Shown: positions 9,270-20,207, numbered from the stretch's first letter. The stretch: 64,000 nucleotides of DNA from Apostichopus japonicus (GCF_037975245.1 NC_092577.1:17250013-17314012); one strand, 5' to 3'. The notes: a model not told the origin generated them from the sequence alone. Program-made: numbers and translations.

Positions 9270-9390
9270 GTCTACGGCCACATCACGATGACTATACCGG
9301 TTCTCGTCCGATCACCGAAGTCAAGCAACGTAGAGCGCAGTCAGTACTTGGATGGGTGACCGCCTGGGGGAATACTGGGTGCCGCAGGCT
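9270..9390 (+). rRNA. 5S rRNA, class B
   Basis: 121 nt; 283-nt spacer. Confidence 0.95.
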
Positions 9391-9673
9391 TTTATTTTCA
9401 TAATTGATAACACTATGTTGCCACGACGATGAGAAATTGAAATGGCCTTCATTGTCTTTCCACAAGGAAAGTGTCTTGCCACGAGGAAAGCGATTTGAAA
9501 ATCGAATATATTAATAAATACCTCGTTTGTTTTTATATATTAGAATTTTCTAGATATATATGTCAAATATAGATTAACATAATATATATTAAATCCATTC
9601 ATGTATAATATATATATTAAATCCACTGATCATAACCTACCAGACAAGTAGCCTACATTTCACCTCTTGGAAT

Positions 9674-9794
9674 GTCTACGGCCATATCACGTTGACTATA
9701 CCGGTTCTCGTCCGATCACCGAAGTCAAGCAACGTAGAGCGCAGTCAGTACTTGGATGGGTGACCGCCTGGGGGAATACTGGGTGCCGCAGGCT
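9674..9794 (+). rRNA. 5S rRNA, class C
   Basis: 121 nt; 76-nt spacer. Confidence 0.95.
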
Positions 9795-9870
9795 TTTATT
9801 TTCATAATTGATAACACTATGTTGCCACGACGATGAGAAATTGAAATGGCCTACATTGACCTCTTGTTAT

Positions 9871-9989
9871 GTCTACGGCCACATCACGTTGACTATACCG
9901 GTTCTCGTCCGATCACCGAAGTCAAGCAACGTAGAGCGCAGTCAGTACTTGGATGGGTGACCGCCTGGGAATACTGGGTGCCGTAGGCT
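9871..9989 (+). rRNA. 5S rRNA, class D
   Basis: 119 nt; 68-nt spacer. Confidence 0.96.
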
Positions 9990-10057
9990 TTTATTTTCAT
10001 AATTGATAACACGACGATGATGAGAAATTGAAATGGCCTACATTGACCGGTTTTTAT

Positions 10058-10179
10058 GTCTACGGCCACATCACGTTGACTATACCGGTTCTCGTCCGAT
10101 CACCGAAGTCAAGCAACGTAGAGCGCAGTCAGTACTTGGATGGGTGACCGCCTGGGGGAATACTGGGGTGCCGCAGGCT
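10058..10179 (+). rRNA. 5S rRNA, class E with an extra G
   Basis: 122 nt: ACTGGGTG is ACTGGGGTG in addition to the G5 run. 281-nt spacer follows. Confidence 0.92.
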
Positions 10180-10460
10180 TTTATTTTCATAATTGATAAC
10201 ACTATGTTGCCACGACGATGACAAATTGAAATGGCCTTCATCGTCTTTCCACAAGGAAAGTGTCTTGCCACGAGGAAAGCGATTTGAAAATCGAATATAT
10301 TAATAAATAACTCGTTTGTTTTTATATATTAGAATTGTCTACATATATATGTAAAATATAGATTAACATAATATATATTAAATCCATTCATGTATAATAT
10401 ATATTAAATCCACTGATCATAACCTACCAGACAACTAGCCTACATTTCGCCTCTTGGAAT

Positions 10461-10579
10461 GTCTACGGCCATATCACGTTGACTATACCGGTTCTCGTCC
10501 GATCACCGAAGTCAAGCAACGTAGAGCGCAGTCAGTACTTGGATGGGTGACCGCCTGGGAATACTGGGTGCCGCAGGCT
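10461..10579 (+). rRNA. 5S rRNA, class A
   Basis: 119 nt; 281-nt spacer. Confidence 0.95.
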
Positions 10580-10860
10580 TTTATTTTCATAATTGATAAC
10601 ACTATGTTGCCACGACGATGACAAATTGAAATGGCCTTCAATGTCTTTCCACAAGGAAAGTGTCTTGCCACGAGGAAAGCGATTTGAAAATCGAATATAT
10701 TAATAAATACCTCGTTTGTTTTTATATATTAGAATTTTCTAGATATATATGTAAAATATAGATTAACATAATATATATTAAATCCATTCATGTATAATAT
10801 ATATTAAATCCACTGATCATAACCTACCAGACAACTAGCCTACATTTCGCCTCTTGGAAT

Positions 10861-10979
10861 GTCTACGGCCACATCACGATGACTATACCGGTTCTCGTCC
10901 GATCACCGAAGTCAAGCAACGTAGAGCGCAGTCAGTACTTGGATGGGTGACCGCCTGGGAATACTGGGTGCCGTAGGCT
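10861..10979 (+). rRNA. 5S rRNA, class G (B/D hybrid)
   Basis: 119 nt. The 5' end is class B-like (A19); the 3' end and 77-nt spacer are class D-like, as expected of a within-gene crossover. Confidence 0.95.
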
Positions 10980-11056
10980 TTTATTTTTTATAATTGATAA
11001 CACTATGTTGCCACGACGATGAGAAATTGAAATGGCCTACATTGACCTCTTGTTAT

Positions 11057-11175
11057 GTCTACGGCCATATCACGTTGACTATACCGGTTCTCGTCCGATC
11101 ACCGAAGTCAAGCAACGTAGAGCGCAGTCAGTACTTGGATGGGTGACCGCCTGGGAATACTGGGTGCCGCAGGCT
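11057..11175 (+). rRNA. 5S rRNA, class A
   Basis: 119 nt; 283-nt spacer. Confidence 0.95.
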
Positions 11176-11458
11176 TTTATTTTCATAATTGATAACACTA
11201 TGTTGCCACGACGATGAGAAATTGAAATGGCCTTCATTGTCTTTCCACAAGGAAAGTGTCTTGCCACGAGGAAAGCGATTTGAAAATCGAATATATTAAT
11301 AAATACCTCGTTTGTTTTTATATATTAGAATTTTCTAGATATATATGTCAAATATAGATTAACATAATATATATTAAATCCATTCATGTATAATATATAT
11401 ATTAAATCCACTGATCATAACCTACCAGACAAGTAGCCTACATTTCACCTCTTGGAAT

Positions 11459-11579
11459 GTCTACGGCCATATCACGTTGACTATACCGGTTCTCGTCCGA
11501 TCACCGAAGTCAAGCAACGTAGAGCGCAGTCAGTACTTGGATGGGTGACCGCCTGGGGGAATACTGGGTGCCGCAGGCT
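11459..11579 (+). rRNA. 5S rRNA, class C
   Basis: 121 nt; 76-nt spacer. Confidence 0.95.
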
Positions 11580-11655
11580 TTTATTTTCATAATTGATAAC
11601 ACTATGTTGCCACGACGATGAGAAATTGAAATGGCCTACATTGACCTCTTGTTAT

Positions 11656-11776
11656 GTCTACGGCCACATCACGTTGACTATACCGGTTCTCGTCCGATCA
11701 CCGAAGTCAAGCAACGTAGAGCGCAGTCAGTACTTGGATGGGTGACCGCCTGGGGGAATACTGGGTGCCGCAGGCT
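11656..11776 (+). rRNA. 5S rRNA, class E
   Basis: 121 nt; 76-nt spacer of class C type. Confidence 0.95.
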
Positions 11777-11852
11777 TTTATTTTCATAATTGATAACACT
11801 ATGTTGCCACGACGATGAGAAATTGAAATGGCCTACATTGACCTCTTGTTAT

Positions 11853-11971
11853 GTCTACGGCCACATCACGTTGACTATACCGGTTCTCGTCCGATCACCG
11901 AAGTCAAGCAACGTAGAGCGCAGTCAGTACTTGGATGGGTGACCGCCTGGGAATACTGGGTGCCGTAGGCT
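11853..11971 (+). rRNA. 5S rRNA, class D
   Basis: 119 nt; 68-nt spacer. Confidence 0.96.
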
Positions 11972-12039
11972 TTTATTTTCATAATTGATAACACGACGAT
12001 GATGAGAAATTGAAATGGCCTTCATTGACCGGTTTTTAT

Positions 12040-12160
12040 GTCTACGGCCACATCACGTTGACTATACCGGTTCTCGTCCGATCACCGAAGTCAAGCAACG
12101 TAGAGCGCAGTCAGTACTTGGATGGGTGACCGCCTGGGGGAATACTGGGTGCCGCAGGCT
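12040..12160 (+). rRNA. 5S rRNA, class E
   Basis: 121 nt; last complete gene before the gap. Its long spacer is cut at 12432. Confidence 0.95.
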
Positions 12161-12432
12161 TTTATTTTCATAATTGATAACACTATGTTGCCACGACGAT
12201 GACAAATTGAAATGGCCTTCATCGTCTTTCCACAAGGAAAGTGTCTTGCCACGAGGAAAGCGATTTGAAAATCGAATATATTAATAAATAACTCGTTTGT
12301 TTTTATATATTAGAATTGTCTACATATATATGTAAAATATAGATTAACATAATATATATTAAATCCATTCATGTATAATATATATTAAATCCACTGATCA
12401 TAACCTACCAGACAACTAGCCTACATTTCGCC

Positions 12433-12532
12433 NNNNNNNNNNNNNNNNNNNNNNNNNNNNNNNNNNNNNNNNNNNNNNNNNNNNNNNNNNNNNNNNNNNN
12501 NNNNNNNNNNNNNNNNNNNNNNNNNNNNNNNN
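12433..12532. other. Assembly gap, exactly 100 N
   Basis: One hundred consecutive N, the conventional placeholder for a gap of unknown size. The left flank stops inside a long spacer about 10 nt before an expected 5S start. The right flank resumes inside a short spacer, in TAATTGATAACACG. The real amount of missing array cannot be known from the sequence. Confidence 0.99.
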
Positions 12533-12590
12533 TAATTGATAACACGACGATGATGAGAAATTGAAATGGCCTACATGACCTCTTGTTTAT

Positions 12591-12711
12591 GTCTACGGCC
12601 ACATCACGTTGACTATACCGGTTCTCGTCCGATCACCGAAGTCAAGCAACGTAGAGCGCAGTCAGTACTTGGGATGGGTGACCGCCTGGGGAATACTGGG
12701 TGCCGCAGGCT
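12591..12711 (+). rRNA. 5S rRNA, G4 copy with an extra G in box C
   Basis: 121 nt, C12, T19, C114. GGGATGGG (extra G) and a four-G run; both changes may be assembly errors next to the gap. 286-nt spacer follows. Confidence 0.88.
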
Positions 12712-12997
12712 TTTATTTTCATAATTGATAACACAATGTTGCCACGACGATGAGAAATTGAAATGGCCTTCATTGTCTTTCCACAAGGAAAGTGTCTTGC
12801 CACGAGGAAAGCGATTTGAAAATCGAATATATTAATAAAATAACTCGTTTGTTTTTTATATATTAGAATTTTCTACATATAGATGTAAAATATAGATTAA
12901 CATAATATATATTAAATCCATTCATGTATAATATATATATTAAATCCACTAATCATAACCTACCAGGACAACTAGCCTACATTTCGCCTCTTGGAAT

Positions 12998-13116
12998 GTC
13001 TACGGCCACATCACGATGACTATACCGGTTCTCGTCCGATCACCGAAGTCAAGCAACGTAGAGCGCAGTCAGTACTTGGATGGGTGACCGCCTGGGAATA
13101 CTGGGTGCCGTAGGCT
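12998..13116 (+). rRNA. 5S rRNA, class G
   Basis: 119 nt; 285-nt spacer with indels (TGCCCACG). Confidence 0.93.
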
Positions 13117-13401
13117 TTTATTTTCATAATTGATAACACTATGTTGCCACGACGATGAGAAATTGAAATGGCCTTCATTGTCTTTCCACAAGGAAAGTGT
13201 CTTGCCCACGAGGAAAGCGATTTGAAAATCGAATATATTAATAAATACCTCGTTTGTTTTTTATATATTAGAATTTTCTAGATATATATGTAAAATATAG
13301 ATTAACATAATATATATTAAATCCATTCATGTATAATATATATATTAAATCCACTGATCATAACCTACCAGACAAGTAGCCTACATTTCACCTCTTGGAA
13401 T

Positions 13402-13520
13402 GTCTACGGCCATATCACGTTGACTATACCGGTTCTCGTCCGATCACCGAAGTCAAGCAACGTAGAGCGCAGTCAGTACTTGGATGGGTGACCGCCTGGG
13501 AATACTGGGTGCCGCAGGCT
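13402..13520 (+). rRNA. 5S rRNA, class A
   Basis: 119 nt; 283-nt spacer. Confidence 0.95.
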
Positions 13521-13803
13521 TTTATTTTCATAATTGATAACACTATGTTGCCACGACGATGAGAAATTGAAATGGCCTTCATTGTCTTTCCACAAGGAAA
13601 GTGTCTTGCCACGAGGAAAGCGATTTGAAAATCGAATATATTAATAAATACCTCGTTTGTTTTTATATATTAGAATTTTCTAGATATATATGTAAAATAT
13701 AGATTAACATAATATATATTAAATCCATTCATGTATAATATATATATTAAATCCACTGATTATAACCTACCAGACAAGTAGCCTACATTTCACCTCTTGG
13801 AAT

Positions 13804-13923
13804 GTCTACGGCCATATCACGTTGACTATACCGGTTCTCGTCCGATCACCGAAGTCAAGCAACGTAGACGCAGTCAGTACTTGGATGGGTGACCGCCTGG
13901 GGGAATACTGGGTGCCGCAGGCT
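13804..13923 (+). rRNA. 5S rRNA, class C with 1-nt deletion
   Basis: 120 nt: GTAGAGCGCAG is GTAGACGCAG, between box A and box C. 76-nt spacer. Confidence 0.9.
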
Positions 13924-13999
13924 TTTATTTTCATAATTGATAACACTATGTTGCCACGACGATGAGAAATTGAAATGGCCTACATTGACCTCTTGTTAT

Positions 14000-14119
14000 G
14001 TCTACGGGCCACATCACGTTGACTATACCGGTTCTCGTCCGATCACCGAAGTCAAGCAACGTAGAGCGCAGTCAGTACTTGGATGGGTGACCGCCTGGGA
14101 ATACTGGGTGCCGTAGGCT
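14000..14119 (+). rRNA. 5S rRNA, class D with 1-nt insertion
   Basis: 120 nt: TACGGGCC in the 5' strand of helix I. Probable assembly error. 68-nt spacer. Confidence 0.9.
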
Positions 14120-14187
14120 TTTATTTTCATAATTGATAACACGACGATGATGAGAAATTGAAATGGCCTACATTGACCTCTTTTTAT

Positions 14188-14306
14188 GTCTACGGCCACA
14201 TCACGATGACTATACCGGTTCTCGTCCGATCACCGAAGTCAAGCAACGTAGAGCGCAGTCAGTACTTGGATGGGTGACCGCCTGGGAATACTGGGTGCCG
14301 CAGGCT
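14188..14306 (+). rRNA. 5S rRNA, class H
   Basis: 119 nt, A19, G3, C114. 285-nt spacer with indels. Confidence 0.93.
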
Positions 14307-14591
14307 TTTATTTTCATAATTGATAACACTATGTTGCCACGACGATGAGAAATTGAAATGGCCTTCATTGTCTTTCCACAAGGAAAGTGTCTTGCCACGA
14401 GGAAAGCGATTTGAAAATCGAATATATTAATAAATAACTCGTTTGTTTTTATATATTAGAATTTTCTACATATAGATGTAAAAATATAGATTAACATAAT
14501 CTATATTTAAATCCATTCATGTATAATATATATATTAAATCCACTAATCATAACCTACCAGACAACTAGCCTACATTTCGCCTCTTGGAAT

Positions 14592-14710
14592 GTCTACGGC
14601 CACATCACGATGACTATACCGGTTCTCGTCCGATCACCGAAGTCAAGCAACGTAGAGCGCAGTCAGTACTTGGATGGGTGACCGCCTGGGAATACTGGGT
14701 GCCGTAGGCT
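14592..14710 (+). rRNA. 5S rRNA, class G
   Basis: 119 nt; 68-nt spacer. Confidence 0.94.
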
Positions 14711-14778
14711 TTTATTTTCATAATTGATAACACGACGATGATGAGAAATTGAAATGGTCTACATTGACCTCTTGTTAT

Positions 14779-14897
14779 GTCTACGGCCACATCACGTTGA
14801 CTATACCGGTTCTCGTCCGATCACCGATGTCAAGCAACGTAGAGCGCAGTCAGTACTTGGATGGGTGACCGCCTGGGAATACTGGGTGCCGTAGGCT
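14779..14897 (+). rRNA. 5S rRNA, class K
   Basis: 119 nt, class D body with A50 to T at the first base of box A. The upstream element reads GTCTACATT. 68-nt spacer. Confidence 0.93.
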
Positions 14898-14965
14898 TTT
14901 ATTTTCATAATTGATAACACGACGATGATGAGAAATTGAAATGGCCTACATTGACCTCTTTTTAT

Positions 14966-15086
14966 GTCTACGGCCACATCACGTTGACTATACCGGTTCT
15001 CGTCCGATCACCGAAGTCAAGCAACGTAGAGCGCAGTCAGTACTTGGATGGGTGACCGCCTGGGAATACCTGGGTGCCCGCAGGCT
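14966..15086 (+). rRNA. 5S rRNA, class I with two extra C
   Basis: 121 nt: extra C in AATACCTGGG and in TGCCCGC, both probable consensus errors. 279-nt spacer. Confidence 0.88.
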
Positions 15087-15365
15087 TTTATTTTCATAAT
15101 TGATAACACTATGTTGCCACGACGATGACAAATTGAAATGGCCTTCATTGTCTTTCACAAGGAAAGTGTCTTGCCACGAGGAAAGCGATTTGAAAATCGA
15201 ATATATTAATAAATAACTCGTTTGTTTTTATATATTAGAATTGTCTACATATATATGTAAAATACAGATTGACATAATATATATTAAATCCATTCATGTA
15301 TAATATATATTAAATCCACTGATCATAACCTACCAGACAACTAGCCTACATTTCGCCTCTTGAAT

Positions 15366-15486
15366 GTCTACGGCCCACATCACGATGACTATACCGGTTC
15401 TCGTCCCGATCACCGAAGTCAAGCAACGTAGAGCGCAGTCAGTACTTGGATGGGTGACCGCCTGGGAATACTGGGTGCCGTAGGCT
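15366..15486 (+). rRNA. 5S rRNA, class G with two extra C
   Basis: 121 nt: CGGCCCAC and GTCCCGAT each have an extra C. 68-nt spacer. Confidence 0.88.
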
Positions 15487-15554
15487 TTTATTTTCATAAT
15501 TGATAACACGACGATGATGAGAAATTGAAATGGTCTACATTGACCTCTTGTTAT

Positions 15555-15673
15555 GTCTACGGCCACATCACGTTGACTATACCGGTTCTCGTCCGATCAC
15601 CGATGTCAAGCAACGTAGAGCGCTGTCAGTACTTGGATGGGTGACCGCCTGGGAATACTGGGTGCCGTAGGCT
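15555..15673 (+). rRNA. 5S rRNA, class K
   Basis: 119 nt; also CGCAG to CGCTG near nt 70. 68-nt spacer. Confidence 0.92.
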
Positions 15674-15741
15674 TTTATTTTCATAATTGATAACACGACG
15701 ATGATGAGAAATTGAAATGGCCTACATTGACCTCTTTTTAT

Positions 15742-15861
15742 GTCTACGGCCACATCACGTTGACTATACCGGTTCTCGTCCGATCACCGAAGTCAAGCAA
15801 CGTAGGAGCGCAGTCAGTACTTGGATGGGTGACCGCCTGGGAATACTGGGTGCCGCAGGCT
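15742..15861 (+). rRNA. 5S rRNA, class I with 1-nt insertion
   Basis: 120 nt: GTAGGAGCG. 284-nt spacer. Confidence 0.9.
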
Positions 15862-16145
15862 TTTATTTTCATAATTGATAACACTATGTTGCCACGACGA
15901 TGACAAATTGAAAATGGCCTTCAATGTCTTTCCACAAGGAAAGTGTCTTGCCACGAGGAAAGCGATTTGAAAATCGAATATATTAATAAATAACTCGTTT
16001 GTTTTTATATATTCGAATTTTCTACATATAGATGTAAAATATAGATTAACATAATATATATTAAATCCATTCATGTATAATATATATATTAAATCCACTA
16101 ATCATAACCTACCAGACAACTAGCCTACATTTCGCCTCTTGGAAT

Positions 16146-16266
16146 GTCTACGGCCACATCACGATGACTATAACCGGTTCTCGTCCGATCACCGAAGTCA
16201 AGCAACGTAGAGCGCAGTCAGTACTTGGATGGGTGACCGCCTGGGGAATACTGGGTGCCGTAGGCT
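16146..16266 (+). rRNA. 5S rRNA, class G with two insertions
   Basis: 121 nt: CTATAACC has an extra A and the G-run is G4. 283-nt spacer. Confidence 0.89.
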
Positions 16267-16549
16267 TTTATTTTCATAATTGATAACACTATGTTGCCAC
16301 GACGATGAGAAATTGAAATGGCCTTCATTGTCTTTCCACAAGGAAAGTGTCTTGCCACGAGGAAAGCGATTTGAAAATCGAATATATTAATAAATACCTC
16401 GTTTGTTTTTATATATTAGAATTTTCTAGATATATATGTAAAATATAGATTAACATAATATATATTAAATCCATTCATGTATAATATATATATTAAATCC
16501 ACTGATCATAACCTACCAGACAAGTAGCCTACATTTCACCTCTTGGAAT

Positions 16550-16668
16550 GTCTACGGCCATATCACGTTGACTATACCGGTTCTCGTCCGATCACCGAAG
16601 TCAAGCAACGTAGAGCGCAGTCAGTACTTGGATGGGTGACCGCCTGGGAATACTGGGTGCCGCAGGCT
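16550..16668 (+). rRNA. 5S rRNA, class A
   Basis: 119 nt; 283-nt spacer. Confidence 0.95.
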
Positions 16669-16951
16669 TTTATTTTCATAATTGATAACACTATGTTGCC
16701 ACGACGATGAGAAATTGAAATGGCCTTCATTGTCTTTCCACAAGGAAAGTGTCTTGCCACGAGGAAAGCGATTTGAAAATCGAATATATTAATAAATAAC
16801 TCGTTTGTTTTTATATATTCGAATTTTCTACATATAGATGTAAAATATAGATTAACATAATATATATTAAATCCATTCATGTATAATATATATATTAAAT
16901 CCACTGATTATAACCTACCAGACAAGTAGCCTACATTTCACCTCTTGGAAT

Positions 16952-17072
16952 GTCTACGGCCATATCACGTTGACTATACCGGTTCTCGTCCGATCACCGA
17001 AGTCAAGCAACGTAGAGCGCAGTCAGTACTTGGATGGGTGACCGCCTGGGGGAATACTGGGTGCCGCAGGCT
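16952..17072 (+). rRNA. 5S rRNA, class C
   Basis: 121 nt; 76-nt spacer. Confidence 0.95.
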
Positions 17073-17148
17073 TTTATTTTCATAATTGATAACACTATGT
17101 TGCCACGACGATGAGAAATTGAAATGGCCTACATTGACCTCTTGTTAT

Positions 17149-17267
17149 GTCTACGGCCACATCACGTTGACTATACCGGTTCTCGTCCGATCACCGAAGT
17201 CAAGCAACGTAGAGCGCAGTCAGTACTTGGATGGGTGACCGCCTGGGAATACTGGGTGCCGTAGGCT
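17149..17267 (+). rRNA. 5S rRNA, class D
   Basis: 119 nt; 68-nt spacer. First gene of a block repeated at 32380. Confidence 0.96.
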
Positions 17268-17335
17268 TTTATTTTCATAATTGATAACACGACGATGATG
17301 AGAAATTGAAATGGCCTACATTGACCTCTTGTTAT

Positions 17336-17454
17336 GTCTACGGCCACATCACGTTGACTATACCGGTTCTCGTCCGATCACCGAAGTCAAGCAACGTAGA
17401 GCGCAGTCAGTACTTGGATGGGTGACCGCCTGGGAATACTGGGTGCCGTAGGCT
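17336..17454 (+). rRNA. 5S rRNA, class D
   Basis: 119 nt; 77-nt TTTTTTATA-type spacer. Confidence 0.96.
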
Positions 17455-17531
17455 TTTATTTTTTATAATTGATAACACTATGTTGCCACGACGATGAGAA
17501 ATTGAAATGGCCTACATTGACCGGTTTTTAT

Positions 17532-17650
17532 GTCTACGGCCACATCACGTTGACTATACCGGTTCTCGTCCGATCACCGAAGTCAAGCAACGTAGAGCGC
17601 AGTCAGTACTTGGATGGGTGACCGCCTGGGAATACTGGGTGCCGTAGGCT
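17532..17650 (+). rRNA. 5S rRNA, class D
   Basis: 119 nt; 68-nt spacer. Confidence 0.96.
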
Positions 17651-17718
17651 TTTATTTTCATAATTGATAACACGACGATGATGAGAAATTGAAATGGCCT
17701 ACATTGACCGGTTTTTAT

Positions 17719-17839
17719 GTCTACGGCCACATCACGTTGACTATACCGGTTCTCGTCCGATCACCGAAGTCAAGCAACGTAGAGCGCAGTCAGTACTTGG
17801 ATGGGTGACCGCCTGGGGGAATACTGGGTGCCGCAGGCT
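17719..17839 (+). rRNA. 5S rRNA, class E
   Basis: 121 nt; 283-nt spacer with the AAAATACAG marker. Confidence 0.95.
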
Positions 17840-18122
17840 TTTATTTTCATAATTGATAACACTATGTTGCCACGACGATGAGAAATTGAAATGGCCTTCA
17901 TTGTCTTTCCACAAGGAAAGTGTCTTGCCACGAGGAAAGCGATTTGAAAATCGAATATATTAATAAATAACTCGTTTGTTTTTATATATTAGAATTGTCT
18001 ACATATATATGTAAAATACAGATTAACATAATATATATTAAATCCATTCATGTATAATATATATATTAAATCCACTAATCATAACCTACCAGACAACTAG
18101 CCTACATTTCGCCTCTTGGAAT

Positions 18123-18241
18123 GTCTACGGCCACATCACGATGACTATACCGGTTCTCGTCCGATCACCGAAGTCAAGCAACGTAGAGCGCAGTCAGTAC
18201 TTGGATGGGTGACCGCCTGGGAATACTGGGTGCCGTAGGCT
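18123..18241 (+). rRNA. 5S rRNA, class G
   Basis: 119 nt; 68-nt spacer. Confidence 0.95.
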
Positions 18242-18309
18242 TTTATTTTCATAATTGATAACACGACGATGATGAGAAATTGAAATGGTCTACATTGACC
18301 TCTTGTTAT

Positions 18310-18428
18310 GTCTACGGCCACATCACGTTGACTATACCGGTTCTCGTCCGATCACCGATGTCAAGCAACGTAGAGCGCAGTCAGTACTTGGATGGGTGAC
18401 CGCCTGGGAATACTGGGTGCCGTAGGCT
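18310..18428 (+). rRNA. 5S rRNA, class K
   Basis: 119 nt; 68-nt spacer. Confidence 0.94.
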
Positions 18429-18496
18429 TTTATTTTCATAATTGATAACACGACGATGATGAGAAATTGAAATGGCCTACATTGACCTCTTGTTAT

Positions 18497-18617
18497 GTCT
18501 ACGGCCACATCACGTTGACTATACCGGTTCTCGTCCGATCACCGAAGTCAAGCAACGTAGAGCGCAGTCAGTACTTGGATGGGTGACCGCCTGGGGGAAT
18601 ACTGGGTGCCGCAGGCT
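18497..18617 (+). rRNA. 5S rRNA, class E
   Basis: 121 nt; 283-nt spacer. Confidence 0.95.
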
Positions 18618-18900
18618 TTTATTTTCATAATTGATAACACTATGTTGCCACGACGATGAGAAATTGAAATGGCCTTCATTGTCTTTCCACAAGGAAAGTG
18701 TCTTGCCACGAGGAAAGCGATTTGAAAATCGAATATATTAATAAATAACTCGTTTGTTTTTATATATTAGAATTTTCTACATATAGATGTAAAATATAGA
18801 TTAACATAATATATATTAAATCCATTCATGTATAATATATATATTAAATCCACTAATCATAACCTACCAGACAACTAGCCTACATTTCGCCTCTTGGAAT

Positions 18901-19019
18901 GTCTACGGCCACATCACGATGACTATACCGGTTCTCGTCCGATCACCGAAGTCAAGCAACGTAGAGCGCAGTCAGTACTTGGATGGGTGACCGCCTGGGA
19001 ATACTGGGTGCCGTAGGCT
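18901..19019 (+). rRNA. 5S rRNA, class G
   Basis: 119 nt; 283-nt spacer. Confidence 0.95.
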
Positions 19020-19302
19020 TTTATTTTCATAATTGATAACACTATGTTGCCACGACGATGAGAAATTGAAATGGCCTTCATTGTCTTTCCACAAGGAAAG
19101 TGTCTTGCCACGAGGAAAGCGATTTGAAAATCGAATATATTAATAAATACCTCGTTTGTTTTTATATATTAGAATTTTCTAGATATATATGTAAAATATA
19201 GATTAACATAATATATATTAAATCCATTCATGTATAATATATATATTAAATCCACTGATCATAACCTACCAGACAAGTAGCCTACATTTCACCTCTTGGA
19301 AT

Positions 19303-19421
19303 GTCTACGGCCATATCACGTTGACTATACCGGTTCTCGTCCGATCACCGAAGTCAAGCAACGTAGAGCGCAGTCAGTACTTGGATGGGTGACCGCCTGG
19401 GAATACTGGGTGCCGCAGGCT
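19303..19421 (+). rRNA. 5S rRNA, class A
   Basis: 119 nt; 283-nt spacer. Confidence 0.95.
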
Positions 19422-19704
19422 TTTATTTTCATAATTGATAACACTATGTTGCCACGACGATGAGAAATTGAAATGGCCTTCATTGTCTTTCCACAAGGAA
19501 AGTGTCTTGCCACGAGGAAAGCGATTTGAAAATCGAATATATTAATAAATACCTCGTTTGTTTTTATATATTAGAATTTTCTAGATATATATGTAAAATA
19601 TAGATTAACATAATATATATTAAATCCATTCATGTATAATATATATATTAAATCCACTGATTATAACCTACCAGACAAGTAGCCTACATTTCACCTCTTG
19701 GAAT

Positions 19705-19825
19705 GTCTACGGCCATATCACGTTGACTATACCGGTTCTCGTCCGATCACCGAAGTCAAGCAACGTAGAGCGCAGTCAGTACTTGGATGGGTGACCGCCT
19801 GGGGGAATACTGGGTGCCGCAGGCT
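19705..19825 (+). rRNA. 5S rRNA, class C
   Basis: 121 nt; 76-nt spacer. Confidence 0.95.
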
Positions 19826-19901
19826 TTTATTTTCATAATTGATAACACTATGTTGCCACGACGATGAGAAATTGAAATGGCCTACATTGACCTCTTGTTA
19901 T

Positions 19902-20020
19902 GTCTACGGCCACATCACGTTGACTATACCGGTTCTCGTCCGATCACCGAAGTCAAGCAACGTAGAGCGCAGTCAGTACTTGGATGGGTGACCGCCTGGG
20001 AATACTGGGTGCCGTAGGCT
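19902..20020 (+). rRNA. 5S rRNA, class D
   Basis: 119 nt; the T-run is TTTTACTTT here. 68-nt spacer. Confidence 0.96.
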
Positions 20021-20088
20021 TTTACTTTCATAATTGATAACACGACGATGATGAGAAATTGAAATGGCCTACATTGACCTCTTGTTAT

Positions 20089-20207
20089 GTCTACGGCCAC
20101 ATCACGTTGACTATACCGGTTCTCGTCCGATCACCGAAGTCAAGCAACGTAGAGCGCAGTCAGTACTTGGATGGGTGACCGCCTGGGAATACTGGGTGCC
20201 GTAGGCT
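20089..20207 (+). rRNA. 5S rRNA, class D
   Basis: 119 nt; 68-nt spacer. Confidence 0.96.

Larger units (their letters stand above)
8468..10057 (+). repeat. Variant 1590-bp unit, C-A-B-C-D
   Basis: Spacing is as in the reference unit, but the first gene (8468) carries T12 and is therefore class C. It follows a short spacer of the TTTTTTATA type, which suggests a recombination junction just upstream. Confidence 0.85.
1..12432 (+). repeat. 5S rDNA tandem array, left block (1590-bp higher-order repeat type)
   Basis: This block holds 39 complete 5S genes and one 5'-truncated copy at the window edge, all on the + strand. The usual gene order is E-A-B-C-D with start-to-start distances of 402, 400, 404, 197 and 187 bp, which sum to 1590 bp. 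Perfect units start at 113 and 3889. Other stretches are rearranged: E-A-B-D-A-C-D at 1703-3888, E-A-C-D at 5479-6666, and E-A-G-A-C-E-D at 10058-12039. The block breaks at the assembly gap, where a class A gene would have started near 12442. Classes are defined in the summary. Confidence 0.95.

Noticed and set aside
12405-12602. Frame crossing the N gap
   Set aside because: Half of it is N; no real sequence supports it.
16572-16904. Minus-strand 94-110-codon frames in the AT-rich spacer
   Set aside because: They are extensions of the same antisense frame through AT-rich DNA in copies that happen to lack a stop. No coding signature.
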